Assembly: GCA_000493965.1 (NCBI GenBank)
Contig: AWNV01000056.1
Span: 987 to 20,591, forward strand
DNA from: Candidatus Aminicenans sakinawicola JGI OTU-1
Lineage (GTDB): Bacteria; Acidobacteriota; Aminicenantia; Aminicenantales; Aminicenantaceae
DNA: 19,605 nt
Direction of reading: 5' to 3'
In this document: positions 7,434-15,775 of the stretch, one piece after another
Numbering within the stretch: position 1 is the first letter of the stretch
How the letters are laid out: the number at the start of each line of letters is the position of its first letter
The notes under the pieces: generated by a model
Database searches by the model: none
Seen by the model: only the letters and a program-made list of their open reading frames with translations
Told to the model about the DNA's origin: nothing
Translations under genes and position numbers: made by a program

Positions 7434-8507
7434 ATGAGAAAGATTGCAGGCCTATTTTTTATGTTAGCTATTTTTGCAGGCATAATTTTTCCTAAAGAGG
7501 TTGAAGAAGACATCCTCATTATAAAGTTAAAAGTAAACACCTCAGTAGCCAATATAAGAAAAGGCCCCTCTACAAACAGCAAAATAATCACGCAAGTAAC
7601 TGAAGGGACATTGCTCGATGCCATTGGAAAAGAAGGAAACTGGTATCTTGTTATCATCCCTCAACAAGGAATTAAATCGCAACTAAGAGGGTACATTCAC
7701 CGGAATATTGTTGATGTCGTAGAAGAAGCCGAATCTAAAATAACCACAAGAAAAAATGAGCCAAAAAAAATGCCGGCCAAGGAGAAAAGCTCCAAACAAA
7801 GAGTAACACAGGTAAAAGCTCCAGAGTATCAGGAAAAAACAGCTGAAAAAAAGATATACATCCGGGCCAATTACAGTATGGGCTTTGCAGAAGAAACGAT
7901 AAACCTCCCATGGTACCAAGATATTTACTATGAAACAGCGAGTGCAGGCATTGATTATAGCCTCCATAAAGGCAATCCAATAAACTTTGCTGTTGGTTAC
8001 ATGTTCAGTGATTCTCTTGGCGTAGAATTGGGTGCGGATATTTCATCAAGAAACTTGGATGGAATTTACTCTGCCTCCATTCCTCATCCTCTTCTCTTTG
8101 AGGCCAATCGCCTGGGAGAGGGGGCCGGATCCTATAAAGTGAGTGAAAACTCCATACTTTTAAACTTTGTGTACAGTTTAAGGTTTAGAAGGTTCGGTTT
8201 AGATATTTTTGCTGGTCCAGCTTATATTCTTTCGACAGCTAATATCATTACAGAAATGAGCTTTACGGAGTCCTATCCCTACGATTCCGTTTCAGTATCA
8301 GTGAACAGCACAGAAGTTTCCAAAAATGTTTTTGGATTTAACGGAGGCACGAATGTGCTTTTTTATTTTGGAAAGAATTTTGCCCTCTACGCTACTGCCC
8401 ATTACATAGGCGGAAAAGCAGATTTTGAAACAGGAACGGATATTCCCGGCCCTCAGATAAATCTTGGAGGGTTTAAGGCAGGAGCTGGCTTGAAAATCTT
8501 TTTTTAA
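7434..8507 (+). CDS. Envelope protein with bacterial SH3 domain and outer-membrane beta-barrel-like region
   Basis: ATG 7434 follows AAGGAG by 6 bases; an in-frame TTG six bases earlier lies against that site and is rejected. The 357-residue product has a signal peptide (1-20). Residues about 30-97 form an SH3_3-type domain (VNTSVANIRKGPSTNSKI, then GNWYLV and GYIHRNIV), a fold that often binds peptidoglycan. A Lys/Glu-rich linker (about 98-139) follows. Residues 140-357 alternate in the manner of beta strands and end in GAGLKIFF, whose final Phe is typical of BAM-inserted outer-membrane barrels. It may therefore link murein to the outer membrane, but that is inference. It is in an operon with the M4 protease, which might process it or depend on it. 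It is not a classic OmpA, as no OmpA-like C-terminal domain exists. Confidence 0.72.
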   Translation: MRKIAGLFFMLAIFAGIIFPKEVEEDILIIKLKVNTSVANIRKGPSTNSKIITQVTEGTLLDAIGKEGNWYLVIIPQQGIKSQLRGYIHRNIVDVVEEAESKITTRKNEPKKMPAKEKSSKQRVTQVKAPEYQEKTAEKKIYIRANYSMGFAEETINLPWYQDIYYETASAGIDYSLHKGNPINFAVGYMFSDSLGVELGADISSRNLDGIYSASIPHPLLFEANRLGEGAGSYKVSENSILLNFVYSLRFRRFGLDIFAGPAYILSTANIITEMSFTESYPYDSVSVSVNSTEVSKNVFGFNGGTNVLFYFGKNFALYATAHYIGGKADFETGTDIPGPQINLGGFKAGAGLKIFF

Positions 8508-8555
8508 TCTAGATGGCTGTTTCCGTTCAGTGAGGCAAATTAAAGGATGAGACAC

Positions 8556-10079
8556 ATGAATATTTTTAGCAATAAAAACAGGGCTTATTTCCTTTCCTGC
8601 TTTCTTCTGCTTATTTTATTTTTCACTTACTGCCAGTCGGGGCAAAAAATAATAGACAAAAGGTACTCGGAGGGATTTGCGCTTAAACACCCTGCGGACT
8701 GGCACGCGCAGGTTCTGGATAAAGCCTACATTTGGATTTCATCTAAAGAGGAGAGGACGGACGGGTCATTTATCCTTATTCACCCCTTCTTCCTTAAAAG
8801 AGCCGTGCAGAGCCGTTCCTGGCTTCAGCAAAATCTACCCCAGCTTTCAAAATTCTTCACTGAGGCTGCCATTGAAAAGACCGGACAGATCCGGAAACTA
8901 CCTGATGAAGCAGCAGCAAAATTTACTTTCAAGAGAGAGAATAAGCCCTATCAAGGGATAGCCCTCTGTTCCGCTCAGGGAAAAAGCGGAATCCTTTATG
9001 TAATAGCTTCTCCGGAGGGGACTTTTGAAGAACACCAAGAACAGATGATATCCATGTTGGAATCTTTTCGTTTCGAAAAGCCTGAAAAAAACCCGACCCA
9101 GGCTGCCGCTGAGCCCCAAATTCAATACCGGAACTGGCAAGATACACGGGAACAGGCTTTCAGCCTGGAAGTACCCCAGGGGTGGACAGTGGGGGGAGGA
9201 ACTTTCCGCAGAGCAGCGGTTGATCTTGTTCATGTTCTCCGTGCAGTTTCCCCTGACCAGAAAATATTAATTCAATTTAATGATAGCAATATCCCTGTTT
9301 TTACCGTGCCCAGTCCCATACTGGCAATGGCTGGATTCAGAGAAGGCACCTGGTACTCTCCCGGGTATGGCGTGAAGATGATGGTAAAAAGATACACACC
9401 GGGATTTTATTTTATAACAGAATACCTGCAAAGTAATTTTGGCCACAGCCTAGCCAACTTTAAGATTGTAAGCCAGAAAAACCGGCCTGATATAGCAGCA
9501 TCTTTTAACCAAATTTACAGCCAATTAATGTCTTACGGCATCTCTTTTACTCTACATGCCGGGGAAGCCGCCTTTAGCTTTGAACAAAATTCGCAACCAT
9601 ATGTCGGTTACGGAATGGCCCTGACCCAGATTGCCCAATCCGTAGGGACTCAATCAGGCACCTGGTCAGTGACGCTCATGGTCATTTATTCCTGCCCTGC
9701 TGCAGAAACCGACACTGTACGCCAGATATCTGACCATATGTTTCGGAGTATGAAAATGAATCCTCGCTGGCTTTCTTCCCAGCAGCAATTAGCAGGCAAT
9801 GTATCGCAAATCGTTTCCCAAACCAGCCAGGAGATTTCTAATATAATCAATGATTCTTACTGGTCAAGGCAGTCTGTCCTGGACAATACGAACCGTAGGT
9901 TTTCAAACTACATTCTGGGCGTAACAGATGTTATTGACCCTGATACTGGTGAAAAGTGGAAGGTGGAAGCCGGGCATAATTACTACTGGCGGAGGGATTT
10001 TACAAACCAAATTATTGGAAGCAATACATTCGACAGGCCGGACATTGATTTTTCTCCCCTGCGAGAATTTCAGGACTAA
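8556..10079 (+). CDS. Exported envelope protein of unknown function with repeated PsbP/DUF1795-like segments
   Basis: I start this 507-residue protein at ATG 8556, because AAAGGA lies 8 bases before it, whereas the ATG nine bases upstream abuts the same purine run. The N-terminus (FLSCFLLLILFFTYC) is a signal peptide; Cys26 could be lipidated, though Tyr at -1 is unusual. Two segments, about 37-160 and 175-300, share a layout starting 'F-L-P-W' (FALKHPADWH; FSLEVPQGWT) like proteins that carry PsbP/DUF1795-type folds; a third weaker one follows at about 310-405. The C-terminal 65 residues (NRRFSNYILGVTDVIDPDTG, then a GHNYYW segment) resemble a conserved tail of uncharacterised bacterial proteins. 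No catalytic motif is visible. It lies 48 bases after the SH3/barrel gene and probably shares its transcript. Confidence 0.65.
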   Translation: MNIFSNKNRAYFLSCFLLLILFFTYCQSGQKIIDKRYSEGFALKHPADWHAQVLDKAYIWISSKEERTDGSFILIHPFFLKRAVQSRSWLQQNLPQLSKFFTEAAIEKTGQIRKLPDEAAAKFTFKRENKPYQGIALCSAQGKSGILYVIASPEGTFEEHQEQMISMLESFRFEKPEKNPTQAAAEPQIQYRNWQDTREQAFSLEVPQGWTVGGGTFRRAAVDLVHVLRAVSPDQKILIQFNDSNIPVFTVPSPILAMAGFREGTWYSPGYGVKMMVKRYTPGFYFITEYLQSNFGHSLANFKIVSQKNRPDIAASFNQIYSQLMSYGISFTLHAGEAAFSFEQNSQPYVGYGMALTQIAQSVGTQSGTWSVTLMVIYSCPAAETDTVRQISDHMFRSMKMNPRWLSSQQQLAGNVSQIVSQTSQEISNIINDSYWSRQSVLDNTNRRFSNYILGVTDVIDPDTGEKWKVEAGHNYYWRRDFTNQIIGSNTFDRPDIDFSPLREFQD

Positions 10080-10100
10080 TTTCCAGGTTCCCACTCATTA

Positions 10101-12200
10101 TTACAAGTGCAATTTCCGCATCAAGGATTTAAACCGGGGGCGTGATCGTATGTTTTCAAATCTAGGGTCGATTTTGAGTAAAACAAGATTGTTTGAATGT
10201 CTTTCGTAAGCTTTCTCCAGATGTTCGAAGGCACGGTCCGTTTTTCCCAAAGCACAGTATATTAGTGCCTTATTATACGGTGATAAATATTTCTCTTCTG
10301 ATGGTAACATCAGGTCATTAAAAAGTTTTTCCGCCTTTTCCGGTTTGCCTGACAGGGCAATGGCCCGGATCAAATCCACAATTACTGTCGTGCTGTTATC
10401 TGTAAGGAGAGCTGCTTCTTCAAGCTCTTCAACAGCCTCTTTAAACATTTTTTTATTCAGGTATGTTCTTCCTATAGATAAATGGGCAAAGGCAAAGTTA
10501 GGGTCCAGGCTGAGCGTATTATTTAACTGTTGTATTGATTCATCATAGCGGCGGGCATAGCGCAGAAGCGCTCCCAGGCTTTGGTTAATACTGAGGGAAA
10601 GCGGGTCAAGCTGGAGGGCATGCCTGTTTTCGCTGATTGCTTCATCATGCCGTCCCATTGCTGATAGGAAAATCGCATAATATTGATGGACGATCGCGTG
10701 GCCGGGATTGAGTTCAATGGCACGTTTATATTCTATTTCAGCTCCTTTCCAGTCCCAATCAACTACAAATTTGACTTCTCCCAGCAATGTATGAGGCATT
10801 GCCAGTGTTTCATCTAGGCTTAAAGCCCTGATCGCCTCCTGTTTTACCTCAGGCCAGCCATCTTCTGGCAGCATCCATCCTGCTGTTGTGAGGATATCGT
10901 ATGATTCGGCAAGCCCCGCATAAGCAAGGGCATAATCAGCGTCTTTCTCAACAGCCAGCTCGAAATATTCAATTCCCTTTCTCACAGCTGCTTCAGTAAC
11001 CTTATTAATAAAAAAGCGGCCCTTGAGATAGGCCTCATAGGCTTCAGGTTTAACAGGCTTGAGGTCAGCCATCCTTGCGTGTTCTTCCGGTGTTATTGTT
11101 ACTTTTATTTCCTGTGCGATTTCCTGCGCTACCTCACTCTGAAGCACCAGAATATCGCTCAGGTCTCTATCGTAATTATTGGCCCATAGGTGCTGGTCTG
11201 TTTCAGCTTCGATCAACTGTGCTGTTACCCGTATTCGTCCTCCTGCCAACTGGACCGAGCCTTCGATCACTGCATCCACATTCAATTCACTGGCGATCTC
11301 CCGCAGTGATCTATTTGTTTTTTTATAACGCATTACCGATGTCCGGGAAATTACGTGCAGGGCCCTGATCCGGGATAATTCAGAAATCAATGCTTCTGTC
11401 ATTCCGTCAGCAAGATATTCCTGTTCAGTATCGGCGGAAAAATTTTCTAACGGCAGCACAGCAATTGCTTTTATCTGGCCTGCCCTGGTCAAAACGGGCC
11501 ATGAGGGCTTCCTTGATACGAGAAACACTGCAATAATCCCACAGGCAAATACACTTAATAAGAGGGAAAGCAGCCATTTTCTATTCCCACATAAAAAAGA
11601 CGGCAGGGTAAGAAAGGGCTTGGTTTTTGTTGAAGGCAAATCTTCCCACGGTAATACCACCCGGTATACATCAATAGGAGATTCAATATTTTTCAATTTA
11701 TGCTTTCCCTTGCTGACCACAGGTACATCGATCTTATTGCGGATTTGAGCAAACACCTGGTCTGTAAGGCATATTCCTCCAGGCTCAGCCAGAGGTTCAA
11801 TGCGGGATGTTATATTTACTCCATCCCCTAATATATCGCCTTCGCGCTGGATAATATCACCTACATGAATGCCAATACGGATTTGAATTTTTTCCCTTTC
11901 AGGAATCGAATTGTTCAGCCTGTTTATACTGCCCTGGATTTCGACCGCACATTTTACAGCTTCAACAGCGCTTTCAAATTCAACAAGAAAGGCATCGCCA
12001 ATTGTTTTTATTTCCTTACCGCCGTGTTTTGGAAAAAGAGGGCGCATCATACGGCAGTGCCGATCCAAAAGTTTAAGAGCAAGAGCTTCATCTTTCTGGC
12101 TCAGTTTGCTGTATCCGACTATGTCGGTAAACATAATAGCTGCTAGTTTTCTTTTTTCTTTAAAGCTCAAAAAGAACCTCCCAAAAATTCCCAGGACCAT
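10101..12200 (-). CDS. Class III adenylate/guanylate cyclase with TM segment, FlgO/TolB-like domain and TPRs
   Basis: This 699-residue membrane protein has four parts. Residues about 18-185 form a class III cyclase catalytic domain: metal Asp26 (FTDIVGY), Lys65 and Asp69 (KTIGDAFLVEF), then Asn129 and Arg133 (GDGVNITSRIE), so all residues expected in an active homodimeric cyclase appear present. Residues about 209-229 are one membrane helix. Residues about 245-370 match the FlgO/TolB-N-like domain common in these proteins (IAVLPLENFS, YLADGMTEALI, VIEGSVQ). Residues about 385-690 hold TPR repeats, for example around AIELNPGHA and TLSLDPNFA. The cyclase faces the cytoplasm and the sensor/TPR half the periplasm, so it likely converts an envelope interaction into cAMP or cGMP. 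The start lacks a good ribosome binding site, but an in-frame TAA lies 10 codons upstream. Its 3' end faces the preceding gene at 21 bases. Confidence 0.88.
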   Translation of the reverse strand: MVLGIFGRFFLSFKEKRKLAAIMFTDIVGYSKLSQKDEALALKLLDRHCRMMRPLFPKHGGKEIKTIGDAFLVEFESAVEAVKCAVEIQGSINRLNNSIPEREKIQIRIGIHVGDIIQREGDILGDGVNITSRIEPLAEPGGICLTDQVFAQIRNKIDVPVVSKGKHKLKNIESPIDVYRVVLPWEDLPSTKTKPFLTLPSFLCGNRKWLLSLLLSVFACGIIAVFLVSRKPSWPVLTRAGQIKAIAVLPLENFSADTEQEYLADGMTEALISELSRIRALHVISRTSVMRYKKTNRSLREIASELNVDAVIEGSVQLAGGRIRVTAQLIEAETDQHLWANNYDRDLSDILVLQSEVAQEIAQEIKVTITPEEHARMADLKPVKPEAYEAYLKGRFFINKVTEAAVRKGIEYFELAVEKDADYALAYAGLAESYDILTTAGWMLPEDGWPEVKQEAIRALSLDETLAMPHTLLGEVKFVVDWDWKGAEIEYKRAIELNPGHAIVHQYYAIFLSAMGRHDEAISENRHALQLDPLSLSINQSLGALLRYARRYDESIQQLNNTLSLDPNFAFAHLSIGRTYLNKKMFKEAVEELEEAALLTDNSTTVIVDLIRAIALSGKPEKAEKLFNDLMLPSEEKYLSPYNKALIYCALGKTDRAFEHLEKAYERHSNNLVLLKIDPRFENIRSRPRFKSLMRKLHL

Positions 12201-12838
12201 TTTCCGGGATGAACAGCCAATTGCTTACCCTGAATTATTCATAAAAACTGTCGATACCATGAAGCAATATAAACTAGCCAGAATCGTTCTCAATGAAATT
12301 CTCAGAACTACTTTGTTCTATATCAATTATATAATAAATTTTAAATCTATTATCGGCATTTTTTACCCTTCTGGCAAGTCGATCTTACCGGATCTGCGGC
12401 GTTACAGCGCATTTGCAGTGGACAACCACAGCTTCATGCGCTGTGCCTTACATCTGCGGCAACCTTGAATCGTGAATAATCCAGGTTACCTAACAATTCT
12501 AAAATAATATAAATTCGTTCCTATAATCAAGAATTATTATGTTCTAAAGAAGCCTCGCTCAGCTATTTTTCTGGCTCATCGCAAAAATGAGTACCTGAGT
12601 CAAATATTAGGACAAGACCTGGAAAATAATGGGCATGGAAAATACGGGACATGATCCTGTTATTTTCGTATTCATTCGCTATTGAAAGAAGCAGCGCTTT
12701 CAAACATGTAATGAACCACCAAATTAAGTAGATGAATTTACCTTTCTATTATTAGTTTAATTTATTTTATATCTATAAGTTACATGAGCCAGAGCACAAT
12801 TTCCAAAATTTATTCTGGAAAAGCTGTAAGAAGAAAGA
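12201..12838. other. Long non-coding stretch with several hairpins
   Basis: These 638 bases lie between two leftward genes and contain no credible coding region: frames are short and none has a good start site. The stretch contains the palindromic element at 12384-12460, a 12-bp stem with a bulge at 12638-12667, and TTGAAAG/CTTTCAA arms at 12682-12703. No tRNA, T-run terminator or transposase remnant is visible. The first part must hold the promoter of the cyclase gene, but I could not find a convincing one. Confidence 0.6.
12384..12460. repeat. Palindromic element flanked by direct repeats (REP/MITE-like)
   Basis: ACAGCGCAT at 12404-12412 is the perfect reverse complement of ATGCGCTGT at 12436-12444. 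Inside it, GTGG at 12418-12421 pairs with CCAC at 12426-12429 across an ACAA loop, and GC at 12415-12416 pairs with GC at 12431-12432. ATCTGCGGC occurs at 12392-12400 and again at 12452-12460, each preceded by CTTAC. The block is much richer in G+C than its surroundings. It has the build of a small repeated palindrome dispersed in genomes, or of a structured RNA. I see only one copy here. Confidence 0.6.
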
Positions 12839-13546
12839 CTATTTGTCTTCTGCAATAAGTAATGTCTTCAAGTCCAGTTTAAGCGGCAGTTCTCCTGGCG
12901 CAGGTTGGCCATGGTTTTTCACGACATTAAGCCTCACGTACTCGTCTTTAAAGCCGATGGAGATAAGGACATCGATTTCTTCCAGAAACTTTTCAAGCAT
13001 GTAAGGTACACCCTGCTCATCAAAGAGGGGCTCGTCACCTTTTAGCGAAGCGCTGTACCACACTTCCAGGCCCATTCTTTCGGCAAACTCGCGGAAATTC
13101 CTCAAGTCTTCGGGGCTGGATTGAGAGAAATCGTATCCATCCACAATGAGAGTCTCTGCAGCGAACTGTCCATCCCGAATCATGACTTCCAGACTTTTCA
13201 GAATATGCTTCGTAAGTACACCGTCCTGACGAAAATTCATTATCACACGGTTTTTAATTATCTCATCATGGATCTCGATGGCTGATTCCAAGCCTCGTTT
13301 TTTGGCTATCTCTTTGAAAATATTTTCATACCAGTTGATTATATAATCGACATGGCTTGAGTACGACACGTGGATCACAGGTTTTTCCTGGAGAAGCTTG
13401 TCCGTTGCGATATGCACCAGGCATGCCGTCTTTCCAACCCCTTTTCTTGAGGCCAGGACACCGATGTTGCCTTTTCCCAATCCTCCTTGAATGGCTTTTT
13501 CCAAAATCCTCAAGGGGCTTCTTTTAATAAGTTCCGCTTTGATCAT
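12839..13546 (-). CDS. RecA/KaiC-like P-loop ATPase of unknown function, coupled to fusA
   Basis: This 235-residue cytoplasmic protein has a Walker A loop at residues 33-40 (SRKGVGKT), with Ser33 where the first Gly is expected, and a Walker B strand LIVDG at 133-137 ending at Asp136. The layout (short N-terminus, loop, helix, then IHVSYSS strand) fits a RecA/KaiC-type ATPase core. Arg34-Lys35 recalls the ParA/MinD deviant loop, but the rest does not look like ParA. I do not recognise a named family and assign no process. Its ATG overlaps the TGA stop of the EF-G gene by four bases (ATGA), which implies translational coupling and suggests a function near translation, although gene order alone cannot prove that. 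No membrane segment or signal peptide is present. Confidence 0.72.
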   Translation of the reverse strand: MIKAELIKRSPLRILEKAIQGGLGKGNIGVLASRKGVGKTACLVHIATDKLLQEKPVIHVSYSSHVDYIINWYENIFKEIAKKRGLESAIEIHDEIIKNRVIMNFRQDGVLTKHILKSLEVMIRDGQFAAETLIVDGYDFSQSSPEDLRNFREFAERMGLEVWYSASLKGDEPLFDEQGVPYMLEKFLEEIDVLISIGFKDEYVRLNVVKNHGQPAPGELPLKLDLKTLLIAEDK

Positions 13547-15654
13547 ACTTTAAAGCTCCTATGTTTTTTTGAGGCTGAATCTTTTCTTGTTTTTTCATAT
13601 TCGGCCTTTAGTTCTTCAACAATATTTTCGGGAATCCTGCCGTATTTCCGGAATTCCATAGTAAATTCTGCTTTACCCTGGGTCAATGAACGAAGGGTCA
13701 TTGCATAACCGAACATTTCACTCAGGGGTACTTCAGCGTCGACACGCGCAAACGTACCGTCTTCGACAGCACTGACAATAACTCCACGTCTCTTGTTAAT
13801 GCTGGCAAAAACATTCCCGGTAAACTCAGAAGGTCCTTCGACAGAAACCTTCATGATAGGCTCCAAGATGCACGGCCCAGCTTTCATATAAGCCTGTTTA
13901 AAGGCTTCTCTGGCAGCAGTCTGGAAGGCCAAGTCCGAGGAATCAACCGGATGGGATTGTCCATCATTCACCGTTACCTTTATTCCGACTATCGGAAAGC
14001 CAATCAGACATCCTTTAGCAAGCGCGGACTGAAAACCCTTGTTACATGATGGTATAAATTCCCTGGGAATATGTCCTCCTTTTACCTCATCTACAAACTC
14101 ATAATTACCTTCAGCCAGGGGTTTTATGTGCCCGACAACACGTCCGAACTGACCAGCTCCTCCGGTCTGCTTCTTATGAGTATAATCAAAATCGGCTCGT
14201 CGGGTGATGGTCTCACGGTAAGCCACCCCCGGCTTCCCGGTCTCGACTTGAACCTGGTATTCCCGGTTCATACGCTCCACATATACATCCAGATGAAGTT
14301 CTCCCATGCCCTGAATTATCATCTGTTTAGACTCAGGATCTACATATGTCTGGAAAGTCGGGTCTTCTCTTACGAATCGTTTTAGGGCCTTTGTCATGTT
14401 GTCCGCTGATTTCTTGTTGACTGGGGTTATTGCCAGTGAAACAACCGGCTCAGGCACGTAAATAGATGTCATGGAATAATTTAATCCGGGCTGGACAAAA
14501 GTGTCTCCGGAAGCACAGGCAATGCCGAAAAGAGCGACAATCTCACCGCTGCCAGCCCATTCGATATCCTGCATGCTGCCGGCATGCATACGGACGAGCC
14601 GGCCGACTCTAAAATTTTTACCAGTGCGGGAGTTGTGAAGTTCATCTCCTTTTTTAATACTCCCCTGGTAGATCCTTATGTAAGTTAACTGCCCGTAGGG
14701 GCCATCCTCCAGTTTAAAAGCAAGGGCTACACAGCCCGCTTCAGAATCGGATTTAATCTTTACTTCCTGCTCGTCTTTATCCAGGTCAAGAGCTAAGCTG
14801 TCGACTTCTCCGGGATTAGGAAGGTAACGCACCACGGCATCCAACAGGGTCTGGACCCCTTTATTTTTGTAAGCTGAGCCCATGAACACTGGCGTAAGTT
14901 CCTGGTAGAGTGTTCCTTTTCTAACCGCATCATGTATGAGTTCTTCGGTAACACGTTCTTCCAATACGGCTTCCATCAGTTCATCGGAAAACATGGAAAC
15001 AGCATCCAGCATTCTTTCGTGCTTTGCTTCCGCATCTGCTTTCAGAACCTCCGGGATATCTTCTATCCTGGCTGTTTCTCCCTCATGACCATCGAAATAA
15101 ATCGCTTTCATCGCAACCAGGTCTACAACACCTTCATGCTTGTCTTCCAGGCCGATGGGTATCTGCATCAACACAGCATTATGCCCGAGCTTGTCTATCA
15201 GCTGCTCCTTTACATTATAGGGGTTGGCCCCGACCCTGTCACACTTGTTAATAAATGCGATACGTGGGACATTATAGCGCTTTAACTGCCGGTCAACAGT
15301 AATGGATTGCGACTGTACACCCCCAACCGAACACAACACCAGTATTGCCCCATCCAGGACCCGCAACGCCCTTTCCACCTCTATGGTAAAGTCAACATGG
15401 CCGGGAGTATCAATTATATTGATTGAATGGCCGCTCCACTGGACATTGGTGACGGCGGAAGCAATTGTAATCCCTCGTTCCTTTTCCAATTCCATGGAAT
15501 CCATGGTCGCACCCACTCCATCTTTCCCGTGCACTTCGTGAATTTTGCGTATCTTCTTGCAATAGAACAGGATTCTTTCCGTCAGCGTTGTCTTTCCTGA
15601 ATCGATATGGGCACTTATCCCGATATTCCTCATTTTAGCTATTTCTGTACTCAT
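13543..15654 (-). CDS. fusA: Translation elongation factor G, mitochondrial-EFG1/spd-like type
   Basis: This 703-residue GTPase has the full five-domain EF-G length and moves tRNA and mRNA through the ribosome, or a related role if it is an EF-G paralogue. GTPase motifs: G1 AHIDSGKT (15-22), G2 RGITI (60-64), G3 DTPGH (82-86), G4 NKCD (136-139) and a GSAYKNKGVQ element that serves as G5. The sequence between G1 and G2 contains GKDGVGATMDSMELEKERG, and with NKCDRVGANP this is the pattern of mitochondrial EFG1 and the bacterial spd-type EF-G, not that of the usual str-operon EF-G. Domains II-V follow to residue 703. No rpsL, rpsG or tuf is adjacent, so the organism may carry another EF-G. The ribosome binding site (AAGG, 10 bases upstream) is weak. 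The downstream ATPase gene overlaps its stop. Confidence 0.95.
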   Translation of the reverse strand: MSTEIAKMRNIGISAHIDSGKTTLTERILFYCKKIRKIHEVHGKDGVGATMDSMELEKERGITIASAVTNVQWSGHSINIIDTPGHVDFTIEVERALRVLDGAILVLCSVGGVQSQSITVDRQLKRYNVPRIAFINKCDRVGANPYNVKEQLIDKLGHNAVLMQIPIGLEDKHEGVVDLVAMKAIYFDGHEGETARIEDIPEVLKADAEAKHERMLDAVSMFSDELMEAVLEERVTEELIHDAVRKGTLYQELTPVFMGSAYKNKGVQTLLDAVVRYLPNPGEVDSLALDLDKDEQEVKIKSDSEAGCVALAFKLEDGPYGQLTYIRIYQGSIKKGDELHNSRTGKNFRVGRLVRMHAGSMQDIEWAGSGEIVALFGIACASGDTFVQPGLNYSMTSIYVPEPVVSLAITPVNKKSADNMTKALKRFVREDPTFQTYVDPESKQMIIQGMGELHLDVYVERMNREYQVQVETGKPGVAYRETITRRADFDYTHKKQTGGAGQFGRVVGHIKPLAEGNYEFVDEVKGGHIPREFIPSCNKGFQSALAKGCLIGFPIVGIKVTVNDGQSHPVDSSDLAFQTAAREAFKQAYMKAGPCILEPIMKVSVEGPSEFTGNVFASINKRRGVIVSAVEDGTFARVDAEVPLSEMFGYAMTLRSLTQGKAEFTMEFRKYGRIPENIVEELKAEYEKTRKDSASKKHRSFKV

Positions 15655-15720
15655 TGGACTTCTACCTTGTTATATTTTATATGATTTGCTGCTAAATAGA
15701 TATCAGCCGTATAAAATGGC

Positions 15721-15732
15721 GGAGTATACTCC
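15721..15732. repeat. Perfect 12-bp palindrome in the fusA/cca divergent region
   Basis: GGAGTATACTCC is its own reverse complement. On the minus strand it contains TATACT, the proposed -10 box of fusA, so a dimeric regulator bound here would block that promoter. Chance cannot be excluded for a 12-bp palindrome. Confidence 0.5.
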
Positions 15733-15751
15733 AATCATATTTTTTGTACAA
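15723..15751 (-). promoter_or_regulatory. Candidate promoter of the fusA/ATPase operon
   Basis: On the minus strand TTGTAC (15751-15746) is followed after exactly 17 bases by TATACT (15728-15723). The -10 matches the consensus in five of six positions and the -35 in three, including the important TTG. Transcription would begin near 15716, giving a leader of about 60 bases before the ATG at 15654. Confidence 0.4.
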
Positions 15752-15775
15752 CGTTTTTTTTCACCCTAAACTGCC

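Noticed and set aside
12384..12460. Integron attC site
   Set aside because: The palindrome lacks the paired RYYYAAC and GTTRRRY core sites at its ends, and there is no integrase or cassette array.
11911..12468. A 185-codon rightward open frame covering the 5' end of the cyclase gene
   Set aside because: It is mostly the antisense shadow of a clear cyclase domain and then runs through AT-rich non-coding DNA and the palindromic element; no ribosome binding site or family resemblance supports it.
12638..12667. Hairpin as an intrinsic terminator
   Set aside because: No run of Ts follows the stem on either strand, and it lies about 170 bases beyond the ATPase stop.
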